Below, in pieces: positions 48,089 to 57,201 of a DNA stretch of 64,000 bases. Below the pieces are notes generated by a model, which was not told the origin of the DNA, did not search any database, and was given only the letters and a program-made list of their open reading frames with translations. Positions within the stretch are counted from its first letter, which is position 1. Each line of letters starts with the position of its first letter. The translations under genes were made by a program, and so were the position numbers. Source of the stretch: Alteromonadaceae bacterium XY-R5 (GTDB lineage Bacteria; Pseudomonadota; Gammaproteobacteria; Enterobacterales; Alteromonadaceae). The stretch is taken from positions 248,001-312,000 of the forward strand of contig LXWE01000003.1 in assembly GCA_001660395.1 (NCBI GenBank), read 5' to 3'.

Positions 48089-48931
48089 TTATTCGCTGAA
48101 AGGCAATGTCACTGGCCACAGATTATCGAATGTAGGATCAGATTGCGAAGTTTGCGCTCGCATTACCTTAAGCATATCTTCCTGTCGGAACATACCTGCC
48201 TGCCAGGTTGCCATATAGTCCAGGCTTTCTTTGACGCCATGGTCCCGGCTGTAATTCAACATCGTTTTACATCCTGTTATCGCCAAAGGAGAACGCGCCG
48301 CAATCTGCGTCGCAATGGCCATTACCTGTTCGAGCATGCTCTGATGATCGTTAAATACCTGATTGACCAGGCCATGTTGAAGCGCTTTATCTGCACCCAT
48401 TTTAGCCCCCGTATACGCCATTTCCCGCACGATACCTTGCGGCAGAATCGTAGGCAAACGCTGCAAACTGCCAAGATCCGCGGTCATACCTAAGTCCGTT
48501 TCTTTGATACAAAAATATGCATCCTGGGTGCAGTAACGACAATCGGCCGCCGCAACCAAATCCAATGCACCACCAATGCAACCGCCCTGGATGGCCGCCA
48601 GTACGGGTACTCTCACGTCTTCCAGCACACTGAACACTTGTTGTAGCTGCAGTACTAAACGTCGCAAATTTTCAGCACTGCGCCCAGGGTCCCCATGCAA
48701 CCTGGCACTGTTGGGGTTGGCAAAAATACTTAAGTCCATGCCTGCCGAAAAATGCTTTCCCTGTGATGAAAGCACGATCACGCGAACTTCCCCACTTTGA
48801 TCCAGCTCACGAATCGCCGGAGCAAATTCCTGCCAAAATTCCAAATTCATACTATTTAGCTGTTCTGGCCGATTAAACTGCACATGGGCAATGTGGTTTT
48901 CAATACTGATAGCTAGGCTGGCGTAATGCAT
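48089..48931 (-). CDS. Crotonase-family delta3,5-delta2,4-dienoyl-CoA isomerase-like protein
   Basis: Likely isomerises 3,5-dienoyl-CoA to 2,4-dienoyl-CoA in breakdown of unsaturated fatty acids with odd-numbered double bonds. Start ATG at 48931 has AGGG six bases upstream; a longer frame to 49000 is unsupported. The 280 residues show the oxyanion segment H-F-S-A-G-M-D-L, then G-G-A-L-D-L-V, K-E-T-D-L-G-M and A-D-L-G-S-L-Q-R-L-P. The three acidic catalytic residues of mammalian ECH1 (Asp176, Glu196, Asp204) have counterparts here, so I prefer this to a generic enoyl-CoA hydratase. No other beta-oxidation gene is adjacent. Confidence 0.85.
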   Translation of the reverse strand: MHYASLAISIENHIAHVQFNRPEQLNSMNLEFWQEFAPAIRELDQSGEVRVIVLSSQGKHFSAGMDLSIFANPNSARLHGDPGRSAENLRRLVLQLQQVFSVLEDVRVPVLAAIQGGCIGGALDLVAAADCRYCTQDAYFCIKETDLGMTADLGSLQRLPTILPQGIVREMAYTGAKMGADKALQHGLVNQVFNDHQSMLEQVMAIATQIAARSPLAITGCKTMLNYSRDHGVKESLDYMATWQAGMFRQEDMLKVMRAQTSQSDPTFDNLWPVTLPFSE

Positions 48932-49120
48932 ATTCATCCCTGTTGTATATATAGAAAAAGACTTAAGAAACCTAAGCTTAGGCCTTAATTGGAGGAACAC
49001 GAAATAGCCAGCATGAATATCTGAGGTTTATCTTCTGAATGTCAATCTACGACCACAAATAAGCCCATTATTATGCCGAAACCCTCTATGCTTAAAGCAA
49101 GAATCATCAGGAGTAATGAA

Positions 49121-49846
49121 GTGAAACGGCTGGGTAGTTATTGTGTATTTATCTGTATCCTGTCATTCGGCGCACATGCCAACGACACAAGAGAAGCAAA
49201 CATCAGCGTCGCCATCATTGAAATTGAGAACTTACTTCAGTCCGACGACAACTCTCTGCCCTACAATCGTTTGTTGAATGCCCTTTCGAGCAAATTAAAT
49301 ACTCCATGGACATTAGAGTTTTATCCTACTGCCCGAGCAATAAGCCTGTTCAGCGAGGGCAAAAGTGATTGTCTGTTTCCTGCCGACAGCCAATACCTGC
49401 CAAACGCCGAGAAGCTTATCCAGTCTCAGCCTCTGAACTATTCCAAAGTGTATTTAGTCAGCCGCGCCAACGGCCCTCACTTCCAGGATGTGTTCTCACC
49501 GGAAATCAAGCGCATTACCGTGCAACTTGGTTATTCTTATGGCGACCTCACCTCGCAGATTGTCCACAATAAGCTGCTATTTGTTAGCACAATTGAACAG
49601 CAAATAGGCATGCTATTGCGTCAGCGCGCAGATGTCATGCTGGTATATGAACCCGACTTAGGTTTGATCACAAGCGAGATGCAACGTCAGCACTTATGGT
49701 ACGACATTACCGCACCACTGAGTGTCCATCGGGAGAATCTGGTTTGCTGGGATACCCCTGAAAACCAGCAGTTTATCCACACCACAAATCGGTTGGTCAC
49801 GACTCTGCCACTACTTGCGATTCTGGGTGATGCTTATGCCTACTAA
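49121..49846 (+). CDS. Periplasmic substrate-binding-like protein (SBP family 3 fold)
   Basis: A 241-residue exported protein with the periplasmic binding-protein type II pattern. The GTG at 49121 is preferred: AGGAG lies seven bases upstream and translation then begins with a signal peptide (M-K-R-L-G-S-Y-C-V-F, ending A-H-A-N at residue 21). The upstream in-frame start at 49073 would bury it. Core features: E-F-Y-P-T-A-R-A-I-S-L-F after the first lobe and Q-R-A-D-V-M-L-V-Y in the second. There are no permease or ATPase genes nearby, so it may be a stand-alone binding or sensing protein. Confidence 0.78.
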   Translation: MKRLGSYCVFICILSFGAHANDTREANISVAIIEIENLLQSDDNSLPYNRLLNALSSKLNTPWTLEFYPTARAISLFSEGKSDCLFPADSQYLPNAEKLIQSQPLNYSKVYLVSRANGPHFQDVFSPEIKRITVQLGYSYGDLTSQIVHNKLLFVSTIEQQIGMLLRQRADVMLVYEPDLGLITSEMQRQHLWYDITAPLSVHRENLVCWDTPENQQFIHTTNRLVTTLPLLAILGDAYAY

Positions 49847-50001
49847 TCGCCATTACCAGTTGCCATGTATAACCCGGTAGATAAGACGGATGGCGTTTTA
49901 GACACCTGAGTATTTGCTATTATCCAATACCTGAAAAGGCCCAACCTTTCGGTTTACGCTCCTTACATTCTCAACAGCATCATCAGTATCAGGTAGTCAA
50001 A

Positions 50002-51696
50002 ATGAGTGATCACAACACGCCCAAAGGGCAGCCTCAGCAATCTCCTCAGGATCCCAGTCGTCGTCGCATTATCGGAGGCATTGCCGGTGCCATCGTCGGT
50101 TCGGCTGCCATTGGCAAAGCGGTGGCCAGGGAAGCAACAGGAGTTGCGCCAGCCCCAGCGGCAAGTACCACCGCAGTTGCTGTAGACGATACCAGCCTCA
50201 AGGCGAATATCGACAATGTCGTGATCATTTATGCCGAAAACCGCAGTTTCAACAACCTGTTTGCGGATTTTCCTGGCCTGCAGCAACCCCTTAAAAACGT
50301 ACCAAAAGAACGTCTGTTACAGCGCGACCGTGATGGTAAGGTGCTGGATACGCTGCCACCGATTTGGGGAGGTATGGTTCCCCATAAGCAAGTGGTGGAA
50401 CATACGGAATACCAGATCGGTGAACAGGACTTAGGTGAGATTGCCAACGGACCGTTTGCCTTAACCACGCCAGAAGGTGACCCATTGCCACAGGGTGTGG
50501 TTACCCGCGATCTGATCCATGCCTACTATCAGAACCAAATGCAAATTAACGGTGGTAAAAACGACGGTTTCGTCGCCTGGGGAGACAGTGGTGCTCTGGT
50601 AATGGGCCATTATGGTGATAACAGTGCGCGCCTGCGTTTATGGCAAATCGCCAGCGATTACACCTTGTGTGATAACTTCTTTATGGGCGCTTTTGGCGGT
50701 TCTTTCTTTAATCACCAATATTTGGTTGCCGCCCGTCCCTGTCATTATCCTCAGGCGGAGCAAAGCCCGGCCAAAGATCTGATTGCCGACGTGGAAGGTG
50801 GCGATCCCACCAGCATTCGTCTGAAACAGAAAAAAGACTCGCCACAAAGCGCCATGCAAGGTCCGGCCAAGTTTGTACAAAGCAAACTCACTCCGGACTA
50901 TTTTGCCGTGAATACTATGCTGCCGCCTTATGCGCCGACATATCAGCTAGATGCCGAAAATCCGGCTTACGCCGATGCCAGCAGCTCGCACACCATGGTG
51001 CCGCAAACCCATGACACCATTGGTGACAAGCTGTCCGAGAAGAACATTGACTGGGCCTGGTATTCAGGTGGCTGGGGTGCTGCATTAGCTGGCAATGCCA
51101 ACAATGAGATGTTCCCAAGCCGACCCAACTTCCAGCCGCACCATCAGCCGCTGAATTATTTCGCCCAGTTTGGCCCCGAAACGAAAGCGCGTCAGCAGCA
51201 CTTACGCGATGCCGGCGAAGGCAGTACGCCGCGTACCAACCAGTTTCTGGCCGATGCCGTAGCCGGTAAACTGCCAAGCGTGGCCTACTACAAACCGCAG
51301 GGCAACCTGAATATGCACGCAGGTTATTCCGACGTTGATGCCGGCGACCGTCATATTGCCAGTGTGATTGATACCCTTAAGCAAAGCCCGCAGTGGGATA
51401 AGATGCTGGTCATCGTCACCTTTGATGAAAACGGCGGTTGGTGGGATCACGTCGCGCCGCCTAAGGGCGATCGCTGGGGTCCAGGTACCCGTATCCCCGC
51501 CATGCTGATTGGCCCGCATGTGAAAAAAGGCCATGTGGATCACACGGTTTATGATACCGGCTCCATCGCCCGCTTCCTGACCCGTCGCTTTGGTCTAAAC
51601 AAGTTAGCGGGCCTGGAAATGCGTGAGCAGGCCATGCTGGCCGCAGGTGGTCCTGCGCCGGGCGATTTAACTGCGGCATTAGAGTTTTCGGCTTAA
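50002..51696 (+). CDS. Tat-exported phosphoesterase (acid phosphatase AcpA / phospholipase C family)
   Basis: Exported phosphomonoesterase or phospholipase C of the phosphoesterase family PF04185, 564 residues. The N-terminus has S-R-R-R-I-I-G-G near residues 20-27 followed by a hydrophobic segment, a twin-arginine signal. Active-site landmarks: Y-A-E-N-R-S-F-N-N-L-F near 76 (metal-binding Glu-Asn), an internal H-N/H-Q region, and T-F-D-E-N-G-G-W-W-D-H near 475. The E-N-R-S-F-x-N-L-F form is closer to AcpA-type acid phosphatases than to classical haemolytic PLC. Single-gene unit with a hairpin terminator after it. Confidence 0.88.
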   Translation: MSDHNTPKGQPQQSPQDPSRRRIIGGIAGAIVGSAAIGKAVAREATGVAPAPAASTTAVAVDDTSLKANIDNVVIIYAENRSFNNLFADFPGLQQPLKNVPKERLLQRDRDGKVLDTLPPIWGGMVPHKQVVEHTEYQIGEQDLGEIANGPFALTTPEGDPLPQGVVTRDLIHAYYQNQMQINGGKNDGFVAWGDSGALVMGHYGDNSARLRLWQIASDYTLCDNFFMGAFGGSFFNHQYLVAARPCHYPQAEQSPAKDLIADVEGGDPTSIRLKQKKDSPQSAMQGPAKFVQSKLTPDYFAVNTMLPPYAPTYQLDAENPAYADASSSHTMVPQTHDTIGDKLSEKNIDWAWYSGGWGAALAGNANNEMFPSRPNFQPHHQPLNYFAQFGPETKARQQHLRDAGEGSTPRTNQFLADAVAGKLPSVAYYKPQGNLNMHAGYSDVDAGDRHIASVIDTLKQSPQWDKMLVIVTFDENGGWWDHVAPPKGDRWGPGTRIPAMLIGPHVKKGHVDHTVYDTGSIARFLTRRFGLNKLAGLEMREQAMLAAGGPAPGDLTAALEFSA

Positions 51697-51711
51697 CATT
51701 TGGCAATTTGT

Positions 51712-51741
51712 CCTCAGCAGGGTTATCCCCTGTTGAGGTTT
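51712..51741 (+). terminator. Terminator of the phosphoesterase gene
   Basis: 11-bp stem with one G-U pair (CCTCAGCAGGG 51712-51722, CCCTGTTGAGG 51728-51738), 5-base loop, then TTTA. It begins 16 bases after the stop. Confidence 0.65.
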
Positions 51742-51792
51742 ACCTTATCACCCCAAAAGCAGCAATAATCCCAAACTGGAACAAGGAAGATT

Positions 51793-52218
51793 ATGGTAAA
51801 AAAACTCCTGCTCGAATTACAAGCCTTTGGAGAAGGCCTGGGCGAAGCGCCCGAACTGTGCTTTATCGAACTGACGGAGCAATACATAGATGCCATTAGA
51901 AACGCCTCTAAAATTGTTCGGGATCATGACTACTTTATAATAGCAATGCACTCAGAGGTCGGGCAGTTTTGTACCAGGCGAGAATTAGAATTATGTTTAG
52001 AAGAACATGATTTGTGCAGATATGAGTTAACAGAAATGCAACTCTCCCTATTAACAAAGGAAAGCCTGGAGATAACCCGCCGTATCATCCAAGTGTATGC
52101 TGACAGTTTCCGCCTGGCATGCTTACCAGAAGAAAATGACGGTTATGCCTCCTTCCACAGTTTACATATTCCAATCCAGGCACTGGATACAAACGAGTAT
52201 TTTGAGGCGATAAACTAA
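51793..52218 (+). CDS. Hypothetical cytoplasmic protein, 141 residues
   Basis: Not recognised. The product has no signal peptide or membrane helix and is mostly helical, with acidic stretches (L-E-L-C-L-E-E-H-D, I-T-R-R-I-I-Q-V-Y-A-D-S). A clear AAGGAAG precedes the ATG at 51793 by six bases, and a strong terminator follows, so it is a genuine single gene. Base composition appears more A/T-rich in the second half than in the flanking phosphoesterase gene. No functional clue from neighbours. Confidence 0.75.
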   Translation: MVKKLLLELQAFGEGLGEAPELCFIELTEQYIDAIRNASKIVRDHDYFIIAMHSEVGQFCTRRELELCLEEHDLCRYELTEMQLSLLTKESLEITRRIIQVYADSFRLACLPEENDGYASFHSLHIPIQALDTNEYFEAIN

Positions 52219-52263
52219 TAGCATAGGTAACCAACCCGTTCTCACCCACCAACAAATTCGTAT

Positions 52264-52289
52264 AAAAAACCGCCATCAGGCGGTTTTTT
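52264..52289. terminator. Bidirectional terminator
   Basis: 11-bp stem AAAAAACCGCC (52264-52274), loop ATCA, GGCGGTTTTTT (52279-52289). It serves the hypothetical gene ending at 52218 and the convergent lipoprotein gene ending at 52310. Confidence 0.92.
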
Positions 52290-52309
52290 ATTAAGATAAT
52301 GCAACTAAT

Positions 52310-53494
52310 TTACTGATTCGCCCATGCTTCCATATAGCTATGGTAATCATAGCGCCACTGATCAACACTCAAGGCATTTCCATCCATATCCACCATCATA
52401 GAGTCAAACAACTCTATGTATTGATAGTCTTCGTAGCCTGAGTCGTATCGCGAGTCATAAGCATTGGAGACTAAGGATTTAAGCTGGGTCATTAGCGACA
52501 ATAACTGGTCACGGCCATTGGCTTCTTCCAGGTATCGATAAGCCAAAGTGTAGTGAGAATAGGCATCTCCAATATCACCAACTTCATCGTCACTGCTCAC
52601 CACCAGAGTCGGATCATACTCATTGTGTTTGCTTTTCTTGATGCTTGTGCCCGATACCAAATAATTCGCCTGACCTTCTAACCACCATCTGGGTAAACGA
52701 TATGCTCCGGTCGCATCCATGATCAACGATAGCTGTAACGTATGCACCAATTCATGGGTAATTAAGCCTTTGATGCCAGATTTTTTCTTCACCGATGGCG
52801 CAGCAAACACTATGCCTGTATATGTACCTTCTCCCCAGATAGAGTCTTCTTCAATCTGAGTAAGGCAGACATACAGCTTATCTTCCAATGTGAGGCCAGA
52901 ATAAACACCTGAGTCAGCGCCTGCATTTATTGTGCTTACCACGACATCCGCACTGGCGGTCGTTGCCTGAGCCACCGCCCAGTCATACATATCGTAATAA
53001 AAGCTTTCAATATCATTGTCGTATTCGGCACGAATATCCTCAGGAATCGAATAATCCCCCACACTTAAGTCGGGTGTACTTGTCAGCGAATTCAACATGG
53101 TGAACATTGTATTACGGGCGTACCAGCGCGCACTGGTGCGTTTTTCAAAATACTCAGCTTGGGTCATATGCATGGCATCCAGGGCTAAAGGAAAGTAATT
53201 TTCAACCCAGGTGGCCGCCGTTTCGAAATCAGAATCCGGCAAATCCTCACTGCCAAACACCAACACATTGTCGGTTTCATAGTATCGATTACGGGAATCC
53301 CGACAGTCTTGGGAGTACCAACCCAGCGAATCGTATTCATAGAAACCGTTAATATCAGGTGCGTAATACACACCCGTATCAGCACTGAGCTGAAAGCTAC
53401 CTGTTACAGCGACTAAGTTGTCTTCCGAAGATGAACTACCACCACAACCTGTCAAAAGGCCGATTATACATATAGATATTAATTTTATTTTCAT
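52310..53494 (-). CDS. Metallopeptidase-like lipoprotein (HELVH gluzincin pattern)
   Basis: A 394-residue lipoprotein: M-K-I-K-L-I-S, hydrophobic stretch and lipobox L-T-G-C at 14-17, then a Gly/Ser linker. Near residue 243 lies H-E-L-V-H, and about 20 residues later W-W-L-E-G-Q-A-N-Y, giving the HExxH...E arrangement of gluzincin zinc peptidases. The rest is not assigned to a family I know. It is acidic and tyrosine-rich. The gene is relatively A/T-rich and flanked by A/T-rich gaps, with a broken lipoprotein gene upstream; the region may be less stable than its surroundings. Peptidase activity is inferred from motif only. Confidence 0.78.
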   Translation of the reverse strand: MKIKLISICIIGLLTGCGGSSSSEDNLVAVTGSFQLSADTGVYYAPDINGFYEYDSLGWYSQDCRDSRNRYYETDNVLVFGSEDLPDSDFETAATWVENYFPLALDAMHMTQAEYFEKRTSARWYARNTMFTMLNSLTSTPDLSVGDYSIPEDIRAEYDNDIESFYYDMYDWAVAQATTASADVVVSTINAGADSGVYSGLTLEDKLYVCLTQIEEDSIWGEGTYTGIVFAAPSVKKKSGIKGLITHELVHTLQLSLIMDATGAYRLPRWWLEGQANYLVSGTSIKKSKHNEYDPTLVVSSDDEVGDIGDAYSHYTLAYRYLEEANGRDQLLSLMTQLKSLVSNAYDSRYDSGYEDYQYIELFDSMMVDMDGNALSVDQWRYDYHSYMEAWANQ

Positions 53495-53695
53495 TAGGAA
53501 AGTCTAAGTTACGAGTTGATTGAGATGCGTCACTCTTTGCGAGAGCAGAAAAAAGAAACAATGATTCAGTAACAGCCTAATCAAAAAAGGATATGCTTAT
53601 TTAACGGCCAAAAGTTTACTAAAAAATCTAAGTGACAATATCATTTTAATTAAAAATGCTTTAAATTCAAAGTATTAGATAAATAACCTTGTAAT

Positions 53696-54047
53696 TTAAA
53701 TACCCAAAGATCTGAAAACGTCATACTGATAATTCGTTCTATAATGTTCCACTAACAATCCCTTCTGATTGAATTTAAATTCTATAACTTCATCAATGCT
53801 TTTTTTCTGGCAGCGTCTGGATGTAGTTACATTCGAAATACCATACTCCACTATCCTGGATAGCAACTTTACGTTCGGGATAACCAATCTGATGAACCTC
53901 CTGTTTTTTTGTCGATTCACCATCATTAAACGCGGCCATTTGCTCTATGGTAACTTTAGTGCCTGCTTCATAGACAAAAGCATAGGGAAATTGACAACAG
54001 CCCGAAGTCAATACGGATATGACCGCAAACGGAATTAGCTTTTCCAT
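53696..54047 (-). pseudogene. Frameshifted BamE-like lipoprotein gene (paralogue of 43382-43735)
   Basis: Two overlapping minus-strand frames together make one BamE-like lipoprotein. 53793-54047 encodes M-E-K-L-I-P, lipobox T-S-G-C, G-T-K-V-T-I-E-Q-M, S-T-K-K, Y-P-E-R-K-V-A-I and W-Y-F-E-C-N-Y-I-Q-T-L-P-E-K-K, then stops. The +1 frame continues with S-I-D-E-V-I-E-F-K-F to a final F-R-S-L-G-I, matching the E-N-I-N-E-A-S-V-F-E-F and L-K-A-L-G-L of the intact copy. The break is in a run of seven A (T at 53800-53806 on the plus strand); eight A would restore the frame. Either a real inactivating deletion or a homopolymer sequencing error. Confidence 0.82.
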
Positions 54048-54304
54048 AAGCGTTGATCCTTTTTCTGCAATTTAACTTTGATAGAACTAATTTTTCGACA
54101 GACGAAAAATGGTAAAAAAGCCACATATAAAAATTAGAGACAGCCTTAAACATAAAAATGCAGTCGCATAGTTAAACTTCTGCAAGAAAAAGACACATCA
54201 TCTCCAATTAGATCGTTTCGAAATACAAATTTGTTTACAGTCTGTTGATGGAGTGAACTATCTTTCCCCGTTAGACTGAAATCAGTCATTAACGGAGATC
54301 TCTA

Positions 54305-55648
54305 ATGCGAACAATAAGGACAGTGGCTGGCATGTTACTGGGCGGTCTGTTCTGCCTAACCACCCAGGCAGCTACGCAGGCCAAAGATGTCACCCAGTTC
54401 ACCCTCAAAAACGGCATGACCATGCTGGTGCTGGAAGACCATTCCATCCCCAACGCCAATATGTATTTATTCTGGAAAGTCGGCTCCCGCAACGAGCATC
54501 CCGGCATCACCGGCTTGTCGCACTTTTTTGAACATATGATGTTTAACGGCTCGAAAAAATACGGTCCGAAAATGTTCGACCGCACCATGGAAGCCGCCGG
54601 CGGGAGCAACAATGCTTACACCACCAACGATGTGACGGTTTATACCGACTGGTTCCCCAGCGATGCATTAGAAACCATCTTCGATTTAGAAGCTGACCGC
54701 ATCCAGTATCTGGATATCGACCCGGATATGGTCGAAAGCGAGCGCGGTGTGGTCGCGTCTGAGCGCTCAACCGGGTTAGAGAACTCTAACTTCCGCGCAA
54801 TTTACGAAGAAGTATTAAATGCCGCCTTTCGTGCCCACCCATATAGCTGGCCAGTAATTGGCCATGAATCCGATATCGCCAACTGGAGCATGGACGATTT
54901 ACGCAGTTACCATCAAACCTATTACGCCCCCAACAATGCGGTAGTGGTGGTAGTGGGTGATGTAAAAACAGTAGAGGTGAAGAAGCTGGCCCAAACCTAC
55001 TTTGAACCTATTCCGGCGCAAACCCCACCGCGTCCGATTCATACAGTAGAACCTGAACAAAAGGGCGAGCGCCGGGCGTACTTGCAAAAAGCCTCTGTCA
55101 CCAGCCCGAATATTTTAATGGCCTTTCATGTGCCCGCTGCAACCGACCCGGATTACTATCCACTAGTTCTGCTCAGCGATATCTTATCCAACGGCAATAG
55201 CTCGCGCCTGCAATCGTCTCTGGTGTTTGAGCAACAACTGGCCACGGATGTATTTACCGATATGTCGCCCAGCCTCGACCCTTACCTGTTTTTTGTATAT
55301 GCCACCGCCGCGCCTGAGGTCACAGCTGAAGCTTTAGAACAAGGCATGATTGCGCAGATTAATGCGGTTATGGAAAAGGGCGTCAGCGCCGATGAACTGC
55401 AAAAAGTGAAAAATCAGCGCCAGGTAAACTTCTACCGAGAGCTTGCCACCATCAATGGCAAAGCCAATGCACTGGGCGATTACGCCACGTTTTTTGGCGA
55501 TTACACAAAGATGTTTGGGGCAGCGGCTGAATACGACAAGGTTAGCCTGGACGACATCAAACGCGTTGCCAACACCTATTTGCGCCGCGCCAACCGTACT
55601 GTGGGCGTATTAGATGCCACGGAGGACAGCCATGAAAATGATCGTTAA
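54305..55648 (+). CDS. Exported M16-family peptidase, catalytic subunit
   Basis: M16B-type zinc peptidase of 447 residues with a signal peptide (1-22, ending T-Q-A-A). The inverted zinc motif is intact: H73-F-F-E76-H77 in G-L-S-H-F-F-E-H-M-M-F-N-G. The downstream glutamate ligand is in V-V-A-S-E-R-S. Its 3' end overlaps the start of a second M16 gene that has lost the zinc motif, the arrangement of two-subunit bacterial M16B peptidases. Probably acts in the periplasm on peptides. GGAG lies upstream of the ATG at 54305. Confidence 0.92.
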   Translation: MRTIRTVAGMLLGGLFCLTTQAATQAKDVTQFTLKNGMTMLVLEDHSIPNANMYLFWKVGSRNEHPGITGLSHFFEHMMFNGSKKYGPKMFDRTMEAAGGSNNAYTTNDVTVYTDWFPSDALETIFDLEADRIQYLDIDPDMVESERGVVASERSTGLENSNFRAIYEEVLNAAFRAHPYSWPVIGHESDIANWSMDDLRSYHQTYYAPNNAVVVVVGDVKTVEVKKLAQTYFEPIPAQTPPRPIHTVEPEQKGERRAYLQKASVTSPNILMAFHVPAATDPDYYPLVLLSDILSNGNSSRLQSSLVFEQQLATDVFTDMSPSLDPYLFFVYATAAPEVTAEALEQGMIAQINAVMEKGVSADELQKVKNQRQVNFYRELATINGKANALGDYATFFGDYTKMFGAAAEYDKVSLDDIKRVANTYLRRANRTVGVLDATEDSHENDR

Positions 55649-57011
55649 GACTTTGCTGGCCACCAGCGCCCTGTTCAGCCTGTGTCTGCACGCCGCTGAA
55701 TTTACCCTGCCGAGCTACCAGAAAACGGTGCTGGAAAATGGCCTGACCCTTTACCTGATGCCGCAAACTGAAGTGCCGTTGCTGGATGTACGGGTGATAG
55801 TAAAAGCCGGTGCCGCCGACGATACCGTGGGCGGTCAGGCAGCTCTGACAGCAGAAGCCCTGCTGCTCGGCACACAAAAGATCAGCAAAACCAAATTTGA
55901 GCAGCAGCTGGAATTTGTCGGAGCCAATATTGATAGCGGCGCTGGCAGTGAGGCCTCGTATTTGAGTGTGTCACTGGCGAGTAAAGATCAGGACAAGGTG
56001 CTGCCACTGCTGCAACAGGCCTTGCTGCACCCGGCTTTTGACCAACAGGAATTTGATGACAGCAAAGGGCGCTTAATCGCAGAGCTGACACAAAAGCGTG
56101 AAAGCCCGAAAGCGGTGATCAACGATTATTTTAATCAGCTGCTGTTTGGCGAACATCCCTATGCCAAACCATTAAAAGGCGATCTGCAATCGGTGAACAC
56201 CCTGACGCTGGCCAATCTTCGCAGCTACTATCAGCAATGGTATCAGCCTAATAATGCGGCGGTGATCGTCACTGGCGATTTTGAGCCAAAGAAAATGCAG
56301 AAACGTCTGCAAAGCCTGTTCGGTTCATGGAAAGGCCAGGCTGCGACGAAAGCGGCATTACCGGCCCTGCATAAACCAGAACAGGCCAAGGTACTGCTGG
56401 TGAACAAAGACGATGCCTCAGAGGCAACCTTTATCATTGGCGGGCCCGGGATCAGCCGCGCCAACTCAGATTTTGTCGCCCTGTCGGTGATCAATACCAT
56501 CCTCGGCGGACGTTTTACCTCCTGGCTGAATGATGAGTTACGGGTGAATTCCGGCCTGACTTACGGAGCCCGTAGCGGCTTTCGTTCCTATACCCAGGGT
56601 GGTAGCTTTTACATCTACACCTTCACCAAAACCGATACCGCCAATGCGGCCATCGATTTAGCCCTGCAAACCTATCAAAGGCTGTGGCAACAGGGCATTG
56701 ACGAGGCCACGCTGGCATCGGCTAAAGCCTATGTAAAAGGCCAGTTCCCGCCCAGATACGAAACGCCATCAGAGCTGGGTGACTTACTTGGTGATATGTT
56801 CGTATATGGTTTTGACGAGAACTACATCAATAGCTTTAGTCAGCAGGTCGACAAGCTGGATCTGGCCAAAACCAAAAGCCTGATCAACCAGTATTTCCCG
56901 CAGCAAGATCTGCAATTTGTGATCATTGGCAAAGCCATCGAGCTCAAAGACAAGGTCAGCCAGTACGGCAACGTCAGCCAAACAGAGATTAATCCGCCTC
57001 AGGCAGATTAA
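55632..57011 (+). CDS. M16-family non-catalytic partner subunit
   Basis: The ATG at 55632 is chosen over 55614 because GGAGG lies six bases upstream and the signal peptide (M-K-M-I-V-K, ending L-H-A-A) then begins at residue 1; 459 residues. Where the catalytic partner has H-F-F-E-H, this protein reads A-L-T-A-E in G-G-Q-A-A-L-T-A-E-A-L-L-L-G, so zinc cannot be bound. The C-terminal half keeps L-T-Y-G-A-R-S-G-F-R-S-Y, the Arg/Tyr segment that in M16B heterodimers binds substrate in the catalytic cleft. It overlaps the upstream gene by 17 bases, so the two are coupled and should form one heterodimer. Confidence 0.9.
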   Translation: MKMIVKTLLATSALFSLCLHAAEFTLPSYQKTVLENGLTLYLMPQTEVPLLDVRVIVKAGAADDTVGGQAALTAEALLLGTQKISKTKFEQQLEFVGANIDSGAGSEASYLSVSLASKDQDKVLPLLQQALLHPAFDQQEFDDSKGRLIAELTQKRESPKAVINDYFNQLLFGEHPYAKPLKGDLQSVNTLTLANLRSYYQQWYQPNNAAVIVTGDFEPKKMQKRLQSLFGSWKGQAATKAALPALHKPEQAKVLLVNKDDASEATFIIGGPGISRANSDFVALSVINTILGGRFTSWLNDELRVNSGLTYGARSGFRSYTQGGSFYIYTFTKTDTANAAIDLALQTYQRLWQQGIDEATLASAKAYVKGQFPPRYETPSELGDLLGDMFVYGFDENYINSFSQQVDKLDLAKTKSLINQYFPQQDLQFVIIGKAIELKDKVSQYGNVSQTEINPPQAD

Positions 57012-57018
57012 GCCTCAG

Positions 57019-57055
57019 ACCCAGCAGGTCATCTCTGGCCTGTTGGGTTTCTCTT
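57019..57055 (+). terminator. Terminator of the M16 gene pair
   Basis: 10-bp stem with one G-U pair (ACCCAGCAGG 57019-57028, CCTGTTGGGT 57039-57048) followed by TTCTCTTT. It starts 7 bases after the stop. Confidence 0.75.
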
Positions 57056-57201
57056 TCATGATTCCCCTGCAAACCTTCTGATCTCAAGCCTATATTTCCG
57101 CAGTATAAGGCATTCTCTTCACCTCAAAATCGCCCCAGGTTTTGCCCGACCAAAGGATTGCTTGTATAGTGCAGACAACTTTAGGTAAACGTTTTCCTGA
57201 T

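Noticed and set aside
53793-53812. Programmed -1 frameshifting at A-AAA-AAG in the broken lipoprotein gene
   Set aside because: A -1 shift leads to a stop within a few codons; the matching downstream frame needs +1.
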